Assembly (NCBI RefSeq): GCF_010728925.1
Contig: NZ_AP022608.1
Location: forward strand, 310,001 to 374,000
Reading direction: 5' to 3'
DNA length: 64,000 bases
Source: Mycolicibacterium gadium
GTDB lineage: Bacteria > Actinomycetota > Actinomycetes > Mycobacteriales > Mycobacteriaceae
The notes under the pieces were generated by a model, which searched no databases, was not told the DNA's origin, and was given only the letters and a program-made list of their open reading frames with translations. Numbering within the stretch: position 1 is the stretch's first letter; every line of letters begins with the position of its first letter. Made by a program: the position numbers and the translations under genes. This document shows, one piece after another, positions 7,347 to 17,436 of the stretch.

Positions 7347-9760
7347 TGGCCGCGACCAGAACGTCTACAGGATCATATGGGCGACTGATTGTCACGTCGG
7401 AGATGGAGCCGCCGGACGCTTCCCACTGGGATGCGCTAGAACGGTCGTATCGAAACGGCGCGACGGCGTGGAAGGGAGTCCACCAGCAAATCTTTCGCGA
7501 CAACGCGGTATTTCGCGGTGCCGCCGATTCGCGGGGCTTCGACGAAGCGCACCGGGCCGGAGCGGTGTTGGCCGAAGAGGCCATAACTATCGCCGAATGG
7601 CACGGGGCAGTCGCCGACAAGTGCGCTGATATCGCCTCGGTGCTACGCAATACGAGAGCAGGACAAGAGCAACTGGTCCGTGAAGCTGATGTCAAGATCG
7701 CGCAAGCAAAGCTACCAGGGGAAGTCGAAGGTCTGGTTTCCACTTATCACGGTATTGCGCGGTACCAGACCGAGGCCGGAGTGGCCGCCGCAATGGCTTC
7801 TCATGCTTCGTTTCAGCGGAGCGCCGAAAACACGAGGGCTATAGGTCTTCTGACGAAGTGGGGCGGAATTTCCACCGCGCCGCCGATACAGCCCGTCGAC
7901 AACACGTCATCGGGCGTCGAGCAAGAAGATGGTCCTTGGAACACCTCACGTGAAAACGGTAGCGACGAGTCTCATCCCGCCACGCCGCCGGACAACTCGA
8001 GAACAGGTACGTCATCCACTCAGGCTGGGATTGGTCCGCGAGACCCTGATTCAGTCGACGAGGGAATTACTACAGTTGCCGGACCGAAAACGCAGGCGAC
8101 TGAGGCGACCCCGCCGCTGCAAACGCCTTCACCGCTCGGTGGCGGTATGCCGTCGATGGGCGGTATTAGTAGCAGCGGTGGCAGTGTTATCAGTACCGGG
8201 TCGAAGATGCCTGGCAGCCTGGGACGTACCGGCATACACGAGATGGGCTTCACTCCACTTAGTCGAGCCACCGCGCAGATGCCGAGCTCGGTAGGCGGAT
8301 CGCCCAGCGCGGATGGCACTCCAGGCCCTGGCGCAAGTGCTGAGTCCCCGTTGTCTGCGTTCACTCAGGGAGTTACGACGACGACTGGTCTCAGCGGTGG
8401 GGTGTCGGCGCCACCCCGAGCGCCATCGAGTTCACCGGCAGCCTTGCCTGGGGCAGGGCATGCTATTCCTGGAACGTCGATATCTGCAGCGACTGGCAGC
8501 GGTGGGATTCCCGCGGGCGCGCAGGCAGGCATAGCAGCCCCAAACATCTCGGCTGGCGCTTCTGGGGCTGGAACGGGTGCTGGTGGGGGTGCGCCGATCA
8601 TGCTTCCGCCCGGTGCAATGGGACCGCCAGCAGGCACCGTGTCCCTACCTCCTGCGGCTGTTCCCACAGGTGCGCCAGCCGGTAACCAAAGCCATGCCCC
8701 GTCGGCAGCGGCGCAGTTTTCCGGTGGTGGAGCGGGCCCGACGTTGATTCCGGCAAGCGTGGTGGCCGCGGGTCGGACCGATGCTGCACGCGAGCGGCGG
8801 GAATCGGCCGATGCGGCGGCCGCCAAGGAGCTGGCGTGGAAGCTCCAGCATGCCGCGCAGACGGTCAGCTACCCAATTGAGTGGGCTGTAGGGATTTTCC
8901 GCTCGACGAGCGGCATGGAAACAGTCGTCACGTCTAATGACGGAGCAAGCTACATCCCTGCTGGCGTCTTCATTCCGCGTTCGGTTCGTGTGCTGGCGAC
9001 AGATCCATTGCTGGACAGCCACTTTCGGCAGGTGTGGTTTGGCTGGGCCGATCCTGCACGCGTTCTGCTCGAGTATGCGCAGCTGCGCTCCGCAACTGGC
9101 TGGCGGCTTACCGCGGCAGCGACCACACTCAACGCGAGTACGTTGCGGAACGCCGGGGTGGAACACCCGCCCTCGTGCACGCGCCAAACGAATCCGTTAC
9201 TGCAACCCGGCATTCAGGTCGCCGCCCCCGTCCTGGACAGGATGCATCTGCACCGATTAGCGGTGATTTGGCCCGACGTGTACACGCGGCTGCTTCGTAT
9301 CATGGATGCCGCGCCCTTGTTTCAAGACAGGATTGTTTCAGCGGCGAGCGCGTCGCTTATCAACGCAGCAGCTGACCAGACTCATGCGGTGGATGGAGGT
9401 ATTCCCTACTCGATCCGGCAGGTCTGGATGGCCCGCGGCGGCGACTGCGATCCCAGCCCTCAGCAGTGGGCGATCTACGACGAGGATGCCAAGAACTTCA
9501 ATACGGTGACGTCCATCTGCCGGCCGGCGTTCGTCAGCGGCTCCACCGCCGACCCTAACGACACCCGCGGGGAGCTGGCAAACTATCGGGCTCACTGGTT
9601 GGTGGCTCGCACTGCGGAGCACATCGGTGGGTGGGCAACACGTCCATTACCCCTTCCCGATATGTGCTACGCCGCGGCAGCGGTCGGCAACCTGGATCTT
9701 CGGGAATCGATCGTTGCTGCACTCGCCAGCGTGGAAGCCGACCTCGACGTTGGCGGATGA
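7346..9760 (+). CDS. Large helical/low-complexity protein with conserved C-terminal domains, candidate type VII secretion substrate
   Basis: An 804-residue protein (ATG 7346 coupled to the previous stop; an ATG at 7331 is also in frame). Residues ~15-165 are helical with an EWHG turn, similar in layout to WXG100/EspB/PPE-type N-termini. Residues ~175-460 are a long Gly/Pro/Ser/Ala linker without charge patterning. The C-terminal ~330 residues are globular (YPIEWAVGIFRS..SYIPAGVFIPRS..WFGWADPARVLLEYA..). That part reminds me of the DUF5632/DUF5631 region of M. tuberculosis Rv3899c, next to ESX-2, but this was not checked. No classical signal peptide is present. Secretion by an ESX system encoded elsewhere would fit. 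Confidence 0.6.
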   Translation: MAATRTSTGSYGRLIVTSEMEPPDASHWDALERSYRNGATAWKGVHQQIFRDNAVFRGAADSRGFDEAHRAGAVLAEEAITIAEWHGAVADKCADIASVLRNTRAGQEQLVREADVKIAQAKLPGEVEGLVSTYHGIARYQTEAGVAAAMASHASFQRSAENTRAIGLLTKWGGISTAPPIQPVDNTSSGVEQEDGPWNTSRENGSDESHPATPPDNSRTGTSSTQAGIGPRDPDSVDEGITTVAGPKTQATEATPPLQTPSPLGGGMPSMGGISSSGGSVISTGSKMPGSLGRTGIHEMGFTPLSRATAQMPSSVGGSPSADGTPGPGASAESPLSAFTQGVTTTTGLSGGVSAPPRAPSSSPAALPGAGHAIPGTSISAATGSGGIPAGAQAGIAAPNISAGASGAGTGAGGGAPIMLPPGAMGPPAGTVSLPPAAVPTGAPAGNQSHAPSAAAQFSGGGAGPTLIPASVVAAGRTDAARERRESADAAAAKELAWKLQHAAQTVSYPIEWAVGIFRSTSGMETVVTSNDGASYIPAGVFIPRSVRVLATDPLLDSHFRQVWFGWADPARVLLEYAQLRSATGWRLTAAATTLNASTLRNAGVEHPPSCTRQTNPLLQPGIQVAAPVLDRMHLHRLAVIWPDVYTRLLRIMDAAPLFQDRIVSAASASLINAAADQTHAVDGGIPYSIRQVWMARGGDCDPSPQQWAIYDEDAKNFNTVTSICRPAFVSGSTADPNDTRGELANYRAHWLVARTAEHIGGWATRPLPLPDMCYAAAAVGNLDLRESIVAALASVEADLDVGG

Positions 9761-9880
9761 GTTCGTCGATGTGGCAGCTTCGACGAGAGGACCCGCGTTA
9801 ATGGTAGATCTGGCCGAGTTGCGTGAGACTGGATTAATCGCGGAGGTGCGAACGGTCATGGATATCAATTGCAGTACCCG

Positions 9881-10054
9881 ATGATTGATCAGTCGTTGCC
9901 GCGGATAAGCATGACGGTACTACGCCGCCATTTCGGCCAAATTCTCGATGAAGTGGAAAAGGGACAGATCTTCGTAATTACCAGGCGCGGAAGCGAGGTC
10001 GCCATGCTCGTCCCAGCCGAGGTGTACAGCCGGTTAGCGGAGGCGAGTGAGTAG
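9881..10054 (+). CDS. Phd/YefM-type antitoxin, apparently without its toxin
   Basis: A 57-residue protein (ATG 9881; TTG 9869 also in frame). RISMTVLRRHFGQILDEVEKGQ, then FVITRRGSEVAMLVPAEVYSRL, is the Phd/YefM antitoxin fold, which binds its promoter and neutralises a RelE/Doc toxin through its C-terminus. No Shine-Dalgarno is obvious. Neither strand of the following 600 bp encodes a recognisable toxin, so this is either an orphan or what is left of a module. Confidence 0.75.
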   Translation: MIDQSLPRISMTVLRRHFGQILDEVEKGQIFVITRRGSEVAMLVPAEVYSRLAEASE

Positions 10055-10652
10055 ATCCCGGCGCTTCTAACGATACCGTGAGGCACGCATCGGAGTGCCC
10101 GGATTGCAGGCTGGGCCGAGGATTGAGGTGCCACGTTGTGATCTTCTCTGCTGTTCTTTACGCGAGAGCTGAGGACGAGATCTACGGTTCGCGGCGGCTG
10201 GTGTGATTCCCCCGGGCCGTGCGTCTTTCTGTGTTGGCAACTTCATTCTTGAACACGGCGGCCAGGTAGGCATATCCCGCGTCGAGGAGATGTTCGTCGA
10301 GCGCCTCGGGCTGACGGCCGGGCTGCCGGGACTCATTGGGAGTCGGCGTCGCCATGCGTGCAATAATAGACCGCCGCAGTCGAACTGATCGTGACAATGA
10401 CGTGCGGTTGGGACGATTCCTCGGATGCGTTGGCCACGCTGAGTAAGCATCTAGCGAATCTCTTCTCAAACAGTTGTGAACCGTTCTCGCGCGGCCTCGA
10501 TGAGCCCACCGGTTACAACGTCTGGGCAATGCTGGCCCCCTCTATCGGAGCCTGAATTGACGTAAAGCCTGGTTTTTAGCGCGAATCTCTGCGTCGATCA
10601 CCTTGGCGTTGCGCCGTGTCGAGAAGTCCCGTGCGGTTCGGCGGCTGCGCTA
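10055..10652. other. 600 bp without a recognised gene
   Basis: Only frames without family resemblance or good ribosome sites are open here. It separates an orphan antitoxin from a toxin-antitoxin pair and may be the remains of deleted genes. Confidence 0.4.
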
Positions 10653-10933
10653 CTACCTCGCGATCGGCATCGCGCCGACGAACACACATAGTCGCCAGCG
10701 GAGCCGCGACTCCACAGGACGGCGAGATCATCGACGGATGCGGATCGCGCAGACACCTTCCACATCCTCGCGCCGTTCGACCCGGTGATTTCTTCCCGCC
10801 GGGCCTGTGCACTCTCCGGGTGCTGGTCGATCAGTTCGAGTACATCGCAGATCGCGTCCCAAGTCTGATCGTCGGCAGATTGCTCCAGCGCGTCGAGCTG
10901 CGCGGCGGCCTCCGGTGCGTACTCGATGGGCAC
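10653..10933 (-). pseudogene. RelE/ParE-like toxin with a C-terminal frameshift
   Basis: The start at 10933 lies 2 nt after the antitoxin stop. Residues 1-80 (IEYAPEAAAQLDAL..WDAICDVLELIDQHPESA..GARMWKVSARS..DDLAVLWS) have the RelE/ParE toxin pattern. After GDYV at about 10685-10692 the expected final strand (VFVGAMPIAR, stop at 10653) is in another frame. Read without correction, the protein runs on to 10598 with an unrelated Cys/Arg-rich tail. A one-base change has probably altered or inactivated the toxin, or it is a sequence error. Confidence 0.6.
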
Positions 10934-10935
10934 GG

Positions 10936-11172
10936 TTACTGGCGCCGCTTATAGCTGCGTTTCACCGCGGTGGACGGGTCGTCGACGAACTCCTCGATAC
11001 GCGCGCGGTCGGCAGTCGGCAGCGCTAAGTAGCTCGCCTGAGCCGCCGACATGACCACCGCCGGTTCCAGCACCAGCACCCCATCAGGTTCCTCGCGGAG
11101 CAAGTAAGTCGAGTCCGGGTGGCCCACGAGCGTGACGCGGCCGCGGCTGTCGGTGCGGATCATCTCGCTCAT
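10936..11172 (-). CDS. Antitoxin-like protein with AbrB-type N-terminus
   Basis: A 78-residue acidic protein (MSEMIRTDSRGRVTLVGHPDSTYLL). The RTDSRGRVTL turn resembles SpoVT/AbrB DNA-binding antitoxins. The C-terminal helix (ADRARIEEFVDDPSTAVKRS) would clamp the toxin encoded 2 nt downstream. A palindrome lies immediately upstream of the start, as expected for autoregulation. Confidence 0.65.
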   Translation of the reverse strand: MSEMIRTDSRGRVTLVGHPDSTYLLREEPDGVLVLEPAVVMSAAQASYLALPTADRARIEEFVDDPSTAVKRSYKRRQ

Positions 11173-11182
11173 AGCACCGTCC

Positions 11183-11213
11183 TACCCTTAGTGGGTTACA
11201 CCCCCAAAGGGTA
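11183..11213. promoter_or_regulatory. Palindrome upstream of the toxin-antitoxin pair
   Basis: TACCCTT at 11183-11189 and AAGGGTA at 11207-11213 form a perfect 7-bp dyad around a GC-rich centre, ending 11 bp before the antitoxin start. It most simply serves as the autoregulatory operator of the pair. It differs in spacing from the ATACCC/GGGTAT copper-type boxes elsewhere. Confidence 0.5.
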
Positions 11214-11403
11214 AGCTCTCGCGTCCTCGGCTACGAACTCCAGGTCGAAGGCGCCAAACTCTGGCGCTGAGCCGTGGAGTCAGACTCCATGGCGATGCCA
11301 ACATTCGCGATCAAATGACGCTCAATTTCGATCAGAACCAGCTGATAGTTGCTGTGGTGCAACCAAACCGGGCTACGACCTCACGGTTATGGAGTAGTAA
11401 GAG

Positions 11404-14400
11404 CTAGTCATCGATGCCAGCGCCGAGGGTGTGTTCGGGTGCCTCCAACGCGGCCTCGGGGGTGCGCCATCCCACGGCGAGGTGGCGGCGCTGAGCGGCG
11501 CGCACGCCGCGGGCGGCGTTGTCGTACTGGCTGAGCACGTGACGCCAGCACTCGCTGAGGTGGGTGCGGCCGAGGCGATCGGCCAAGGTGACGGCTGGAG
11601 TGGCGTCCAGCAGCGGATCTATGGAACCTGACGGGGTGGCTCCAAGAGTGGTGTTCCACGGCAGGGAGTTCGTGAGCAACCGCAGCGCCGACGAGCTGGG
11701 GCCGCGACTGTTGCTGGGGTCGAGGAGGATGACTCGGGCGTCGGCGGCGTCGGCGTGGCGGGCGATGGTGGCCAGCTGGTCGAGTTCGGCGGCTGCGGGG
11801 TCATCGATGATGACGATTGCTCCGGGCGGTAGCGCCCACTGGTGGTCGCTGATTTGGCGCTCGGCGCGAGAAGCGGTGGTGATGGTGTCGGCCAGCTCGG
11901 CCTCGCGGGCGGGCGCCGCGCTGGCGTCGGTGGTCGAGAGCCAGAGCACTTTGCGGTCGTTGGCGTTGGCCGTGCTGCGCAGGGTGTAGAGCGCCGCGAC
12001 GGTTTCGCGGTCGGTGGCGTCGGCGCGCACCACGCTGAGCCGATAGGGCTGCGCGGCCAAGGATTTGAGCCGGTCGGCGGTGTGGGGCTCGTGCGCTGCG
12101 AGGGCCGCCGCGGGGATGAGCAACGGCGTACGGGTCAGGTCGGCGTCGCCGGCCACCTGGAGCAGGGCAACTTCGGAGTGCGCCGTTTTCAGCAGCTGCT
12201 CGAGTGTGTCGGAGGTGGCGGTCTGGGCCGCGGCAAAGGCACCGGCGACGTCGCGCTCAGCGCGGTCGAGCTCGCGGCGCAGCGCCTGGCGGCGGTCGCG
12301 CAGCAGCGCGCGGGCGGCCAGGTCCGCGCGCTCGGCGTCGCCGCGTGCGGCGGCGATGTCGTGCTCGGTGACGATCTTGTGGCCGCCGGCGGCCGCGGTG
12401 CGCGCAGCCTGCGCCTCGGCGAAGGCCTGGTGAAACTGATGCGACGGTGGCTGAGGCAGGCGGCGGGTGTGAAAGGCCAGATCGGCTTGCGCTGAGGCGA
12501 TGTCGAGTTCGTCGGCATCGGGGTTGGTCCGTAGGAGGTCGAGCTGAGTGCGGGCGTGCTCGATCAGGCGCAGGGTGTCGTTGTAGGCGGCGTCGGCATC
12601 GGCCCATTGCTCCATCACTGTGGCGACGGCGTGGCCGTAGGGTCGATCGGCGTCGACTTGGCGGCGCATCCGCAACAGCTCGTCGGCCGCAGCGCGCATA
12701 GCGGGGCCATTTCCTGCGCGAATTTCTGCATCCAAGGTTTTGATTGATTCGCAAACGTCGCGGTATTCCTGTTGCAGTGTGGTTACCAAATTCATGGTGA
12801 TGCCTAATTCGGGGACAGGGCGGTTTGCTGAGAGGTCTTCGAATTGCAAATCTCCGAATTCTTGGGAGGTGTATTCGCATGAGCCATCGGGCGGGGCGGC
12901 GTCGAAGTGGTCGTCGAAGGGTGGGGCTTGGTCGATGTCGGCGAAGGGGCTATCAGGGTCGGGCGGGAACAGTGCTTCCTCGTCGGGGTGCGGTGGGGCG
13001 TCCTCGGGGGTGGGCAGGTCTTCGACGTCGATGCCGAGACGCGCTTGCAGCCGGTGGGTGAACGCATCGACGGTGTAGGTGATCAAGCGTGCGTAGTCGC
13101 CCGGGGGGATTGGGTGGTCGGCGTCGGCGGCGTCGGCGAGGTGTTCGGCGGCGACGTGGAGCAAGTCGCGCGGGGTCCAGGTGGCCGGATCTGCCGCGCT
13201 GATAGCCGCGACCAGCCCGGGCCAGGCCGGATCGGAGGTGATGGTTTCGGTCAGCGCGGCCCCGAACGCGGCCTCGACATCGGTGATCCAGGCCGGACGC
13301 AGCCGCGAATGCGTGGTGGCCAGTGTGGCGGTCGGGGACAGGGCGCCGGCGATGCGCCACCAAAGCGCGGCGGCGGGCAGCTCCTCGGGCAGGGGGCCTT
13401 GCCGAGCAGCGGTGGTGATGATCTGCCGCAGGTCGGCGGTGGTGCGGGTGGCCTGGGCGAGTTGGGCGGCCAGCTGTGGCCAGTAGGCATCGGCGCGCAG
13501 GCGCGGGTCGATGGCGTCGATGAGGTCGTTCCAGCGGGTGGTGTCCGCACTGCGCCGGCCGATGTCGGCCGCGGCGTAGCGCTGCAGGCTGGCCTGTACG
13601 GCGCGGGTCCGCACGGGGTACTGGCGCGCGCCGGTGAGACGGGTGTCGGCGTCTTCCACGCCGGTGGCGGAACGGAACACCGCGATCTCGGCGGTCAGTG
13701 CCGGATTCACGGTGATCAGCGGCCGCGCCCAGGCGGGGGCGGTCGCGTTGGTCCATGCCCGCGCCCGCTCACGGATCTGGTCGGCCAGGCCTTGGACCAG
13801 TTGCTCGCGGCGGGCCAGGTAGGCGCCCCAGTGCGGATCGTCGGCCAGCGCCGGCGGGATGGCGGGAAGCCAGCGCAGCACCCCGATGCCGGCGGAGTGG
13901 GTGCCAGCGGGGTCGATGCGGTGATCGAGGACCGCGGCGGGTTCGGTGGCGTCATCGACACTGCCCTTGGCCAGCGCGTCGGTCAGCAGCTCGCGGGGAT
14001 CTGCGCCGCCGAGCGTCAGGACAGACAGGTTGCGCCGCAGCACCGGCCAGGCCTCGCGCTGGCTCAGCCGGGGGATGACGTCATCAGCGATGGCGTCCAA
14101 CCGATCCCGCGCACCTGCTCCTAGCTGGTTTTCGGCTGCCACGCCCAAGGCGTCGTAGAACATGTCGGCCGCAGCCTGTAGCCGCGTGGCCGGGTCCTCG
14201 GCGCGGCGGGCTTCGGTGGTGGCCGACACCTGGGCGCCGTCGCGGGCCAGGGTGCGGGTCAGGACATCGACGGCGGTGTCGGGGTGGGTGGCTTTGGGGG
14301 AGAGCAGTCGGTGGGGATCGCCTTCGGCGGTGGACAGGTACAGGTGGTTTTCGTCGGTGGCGCGGGTCATCGCGACGTAGAGGTGCTGGCGGGTCAGCAT

Positions 14401-17247
14401 GTCAGAGCCGACGATGTGGCAGGTGCCCTTGGTATCGCGCCGTCCTGCGGTCAGGCCTTGGGCGGAGTCGATGGTGGCCGCGTAGCCCAGCGTGACGTGT
14501 TCGGCGATGTAGTCGGCGGGCAGCGTGACGATGCGTCCGCTGCGCAGGTGGCGGGCTTTCACGCTGCCATCGGTGAGGACTTCGGTGATGGTGTAGCGGT
14601 AGCCGTTGCGCACGAAATCGCTGCGCCCAATGGTGATTCGGCGATTGTTTTTCCGGGTGCGGATGGTGTCTCCGACGCTGGCGTGCAGCTGATCTGCCAG
14701 CACCACCGTGGCCGCGCTGGCCGCGTCGGGATCGGCGGCCAGCCGGTCACTGCGGGCGCGGGCGTTGAGCTCGTTGATGACATCGTTGGTCGGTGCGAGA
14801 AGGATGGAATCGGCGCCTGCTGCCAGGTCGGCCCGCCATGCCTGATAGGCCATGTCAGCGGCGGTCTCCTCGGTGCCGACGTGGATGCGGTGGTGGTCGA
14901 TGTAGAAGCCGATGCCGGCCGGGTCGGCGTCGTGCAGCGCGAGCCCGGCGGCGGCTTCCGCCGGTGACTTGAATCGCACGACTTCGCTCAAGGTGAGTGC
15001 GTCGGTGGCTTCGGCGATGTCGCGCAGAACACCGCCTGCCGAGATGGACGACAACTGGCCGTCGTCACCGACCAGGCGCACGCTCGCGCCCCTGCGCAGC
15101 GCGTCGGTGATCATCGCGTCCAGGCCGGCCGTGGCGGCCTTGCCGGCCTCGTCAACGATGATGAGCGTGTCGGGACCGACCCGCTTAAACCAGTCGGGCA
15201 CTCCGGAGATCGCGGCCTTGTCCGGATCGGCTAACCAGACGTACTTGTCGAGGGTGTCGGTGGTGGCGCCCAGGTCGGCCCCGAGCACGATCGCCGCGTC
15301 GGCTGTGGGGGCCAAACCGATCACATGTCCGCCCGAGCTGCGCCACGCATGGGCCAACGCCGCCATGGCCGTGGTCTTGCCGGTTCCAGCGGGTGCGAGC
15401 GCGAGCGCGACACGGCGCCCGGTGCTCGCCATCTCCGAGACCAAAGCGGCCTGGCCGGGGTTGAGTATGCGTCCGCGCGCCGCCGAATTTGCCAGCGCCA
15501 GTTCGACATCGGCGGCGGTGGCGGCGCGGCCGTCGCAGCGATGCACCGCGGCCAAAATGCGCCGCTCGGCGGCCAGGGTGTCGCGGCTGGTGTAGAGCGC
15601 CACGCCGTGGCGGGAGTAGACGCTGGCACCGTCGCGGCGACGCAACGCTACAGGCTCGCCCAATTCGGTGTCGGCGATTCGGGCATGCGGCACCGAAAAC
15701 GCGTCCGACAGAGCGGTATCGGTGAGTCGTTCGACCAATGCGACATCGTGCGCCACGCCGTGGGTTCGAACGATTCGCAACGCTTCGGCGCGCACGTGGT
15801 GACGCTGCCAAGTGGCCCGCGATTCCGACACAGTGGCAATCAGTTCGCCAGCACGCGACGCGACCCATTCATGATCGACGACGGGAGTGGTGCGGGTTCG
15901 GTTCCGACCGGCCAGGACACCGGCCAACATGCGGTGCAGCCCGTCCCGTCCGAGGACTTCTACGGCTTGGGTGCGCCACACGTGGCGCTGCTCGGCCAGC
16001 GAGCGCGGCTCGTGTTTGGCCTCGCGCGATTCCAGCGTCGCCTGCTGGGCCAAAGCGATGATTTCGGTGTTGGTTGGTTCGCGGCCGTGATCGGCCTGAA
16101 ACTGCTTTGCCAGCTCGGCTATACGCGCCTTGATCGCGGCCCGCCGGCTCGACCACCGCGTCATCAATTCTGGTGACATTCCGTCGATCTCGCGGACCGG
16201 CCGCTTCCCTAATCCGCGGGACTGTTCGACGAACGACACCGCGAGCCTGTCGATCATGTGGGCTTCGAGGCGGGTGTTGTACAACTCAGAGGCCGCGACC
16301 GTCACCCGGTGCAGCGGTTGACCGTCCAGGGCGAGCCAGCGGCGCACGCCGCCCGTGTCCACGTGGGACACCTTGTTGGAGATCGCGACGTGGGTGTGTA
16401 GGTCGGGGTCGCCGGCGCGAGAGTCGCGGTGGGTGAACGCTGCGGCGATGAGTCCTTCGGCGTCGACCTGGGCGACGCCGCCGGCGCCGGTGCGGGTGAA
16501 GGTGGCTTGATCTTGCAGCCACTCCAATACGTCGGCGACGGCCGCATCATGGGCAGCCTCAATCTGCTCGGCCACCGATAGCGGGGCGATGGCCCACAGC
16601 GCCGACACTGATTTCACCGGCGAGAACGTCAGGTCGTATCCGGCGACGGCGGTCGTGCGGGCGCGGGTGTTGCGGGCGATGAATCCGGACAGTTCGCGGT
16701 CATCGGCGGGTGGGCGGCCGTACTCCTCGGCGAACAGCTTCACAGCCACGCGGGTGCGGATCTGTGCGCGGATCTCCGGGGCGATGGTGGCGTTCCAGTG
16801 TGCGCCGTTCTCGGCGTTGTGGTCGCGGAAGGCCACCGCCAGACGCCGCGCGTACTCCGGTTCGCCGTCGCGTACCAGGAACTCACGACCGAGTCGGCTG
16901 GCCGCCCGCCCCGAGCCCATGCTCCGGCCGATGACGTAGGTCTCGATGCGCTCGGCGTTGGGGTGCAGACCCAATCCGTATAGGGCGCGCATCTGCGCCT
17001 CGCTGACGCCTGATCCCTCATCGACGGTCCAAATCGCCTCGCGGGCTTGCGGACTGGCTTCGCAGCGGCCGGCGTCAGACAAAGCGGCCAAGCCCCGACC
17101 CATCCACCGACCGGGCGATTCACCTTTGGCTGAGTAGTAGTCGGCCAGCGTGGAGCGGCCACGCTCGGTGCTGTCGGCGGCAGCGACCTGCCGCACCAGG
17201 TACAGGTATCCGTCCCCAGCGGTCAGCTTGTGCAGCGTCATCACCAT
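11404..17247 (-). CDS. traA: MobF-family conjugative relaxase/helicase (TraA/TrwC-like)
   Basis: This 1,947-residue protein nicks the transfer origin, stays covalently bound to the strand and unwinds it during conjugation. Residues ~1-420 are the TrwC relaxase domain, with the metal-binding His cluster in THRDSRAGDPDLHTHV (near 16385-16440). Next comes a superfamily-1 helicase: Walker A (APAGTGKTT) near residue 619, Walker B (LIIVDEAGK), and a UvrD-like motif (LYVAMTRATDENHLYL). The last ~900 residues are helical and poorly conserved, with a Pro/Asp-rich stretch and coiled-coil segments. GTG 17256 and ATG 17241 are alternative starts. No other transfer gene or oriT was recognised; the 190 bp upstream is a natural place for oriT. 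Confidence 0.92.
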   Translation of the reverse strand: MVMTLHKLTAGDGYLYLVRQVAAADSTERGRSTLADYYSAKGESPGRWMGRGLAALSDAGRCEASPQAREAIWTVDEGSGVSEAQMRALYGLGLHPNAERIETYVIGRSMGSGRAASRLGREFLVRDGEPEYARRLAVAFRDHNAENGAHWNATIAPEIRAQIRTRVAVKLFAEEYGRPPADDRELSGFIARNTRARTTAVAGYDLTFSPVKSVSALWAIAPLSVAEQIEAAHDAAVADVLEWLQDQATFTRTGAGGVAQVDAEGLIAAAFTHRDSRAGDPDLHTHVAISNKVSHVDTGGVRRWLALDGQPLHRVTVAASELYNTRLEAHMIDRLAVSFVEQSRGLGKRPVREIDGMSPELMTRWSSRRAAIKARIAELAKQFQADHGREPTNTEIIALAQQATLESREAKHEPRSLAEQRHVWRTQAVEVLGRDGLHRMLAGVLAGRNRTRTTPVVDHEWVASRAGELIATVSESRATWQRHHVRAEALRIVRTHGVAHDVALVERLTDTALSDAFSVPHARIADTELGEPVALRRRDGASVYSRHGVALYTSRDTLAAERRILAAVHRCDGRAATAADVELALANSAARGRILNPGQAALVSEMASTGRRVALALAPAGTGKTTAMAALAHAWRSSGGHVIGLAPTADAAIVLGADLGATTDTLDKYVWLADPDKAAISGVPDWFKRVGPDTLIIVDEAGKAATAGLDAMITDALRRGASVRLVGDDGQLSSISAGGVLRDIAEATDALTLSEVVRFKSPAEAAAGLALHDADPAGIGFYIDHHRIHVGTEETAADMAYQAWRADLAAGADSILLAPTNDVINELNARARSDRLAADPDAASAATVVLADQLHASVGDTIRTRKNNRRITIGRSDFVRNGYRYTITEVLTDGSVKARHLRSGRIVTLPADYIAEHVTLGYAATIDSAQGLTAGRRDTKGTCHIVGSDMLTRQHLYVAMTRATDENHLYLSTAEGDPHRLLSPKATHPDTAVDVLTRTLARDGAQVSATTEARRAEDPATRLQAAADMFYDALGVAAENQLGAGARDRLDAIADDVIPRLSQREAWPVLRRNLSVLTLGGADPRELLTDALAKGSVDDATEPAAVLDHRIDPAGTHSAGIGVLRWLPAIPPALADDPHWGAYLARREQLVQGLADQIRERARAWTNATAPAWARPLITVNPALTAEIAVFRSATGVEDADTRLTGARQYPVRTRAVQASLQRYAAADIGRRSADTTRWNDLIDAIDPRLRADAYWPQLAAQLAQATRTTADLRQIITTAARQGPLPEELPAAALWWRIAGALSPTATLATTHSRLRPAWITDVEAAFGAALTETITSDPAWPGLVAAISAADPATWTPRDLLHVAAEHLADAADADHPIPPGDYARLITYTVDAFTHRLQARLGIDVEDLPTPEDAPPHPDEEALFPPDPDSPFADIDQAPPFDDHFDAAPPDGSCEYTSQEFGDLQFEDLSANRPVPELGITMNLVTTLQQEYRDVCESIKTLDAEIRAGNGPAMRAAADELLRMRRQVDADRPYGHAVATVMEQWADADAAYNDTLRLIEHARTQLDLLRTNPDADELDIASAQADLAFHTRRLPQPPSHQFHQAFAEAQAARTAAAGGHKIVTEHDIAAARGDAERADLAARALLRDRRQALRRELDRAERDVAGAFAAAQTATSDTLEQLLKTAHSEVALLQVAGDADLTRTPLLIPAAALAAHEPHTADRLKSLAAQPYRLSVVRADATDRETVAALYTLRSTANANDRKVLWLSTTDASAAPAREAELADTITTASRAERQISDHQWALPPGAIVIIDDPAAAELDQLATIARHADAADARVILLDPSNSRGPSSSALRLLTNSLPWNTTLGATPSGSIDPLLDATPAVTLADRLGRTHLSECWRHVLSQYDNAARGVRAAQRRHLAVGWRTPEAALEAPEHTLGAGIDD

Positions 17248-17436
17248 GACGCGCACGCAGGCGTCCGCATGCGCCGCACGCTACGAACTTGGCGGTTGGC
17301 GAAGCCACCACCAAACCGGAGGTTCTTAGAAAAGTCTCAGACGGCCGGTAGTGGCGAAGGTGCCGTATTGCAGTGGGTCGAATGCCCCAGTCGGCAGCAA
17401 TTTTCGAGTATTGGCAGCACCGGCCGTCGCCGTCGT

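Noticed and set aside
11183..11213. TACCCTT/AAGGGTA dyad as a ninth copper box
   Set aside because: Arms and the 17-bp spacing differ from ATACCC-N4-7-GGGTAT, and it sits at a toxin-antitoxin promoter.
11842..14967. Long plus-strand open frames (for example 12907-14124) opposite the relaxase gene
   Set aside because: They are Gly/Val/Arg-rich shadows produced by high-GC codon usage on the other strand; the minus-strand protein has clear domains.
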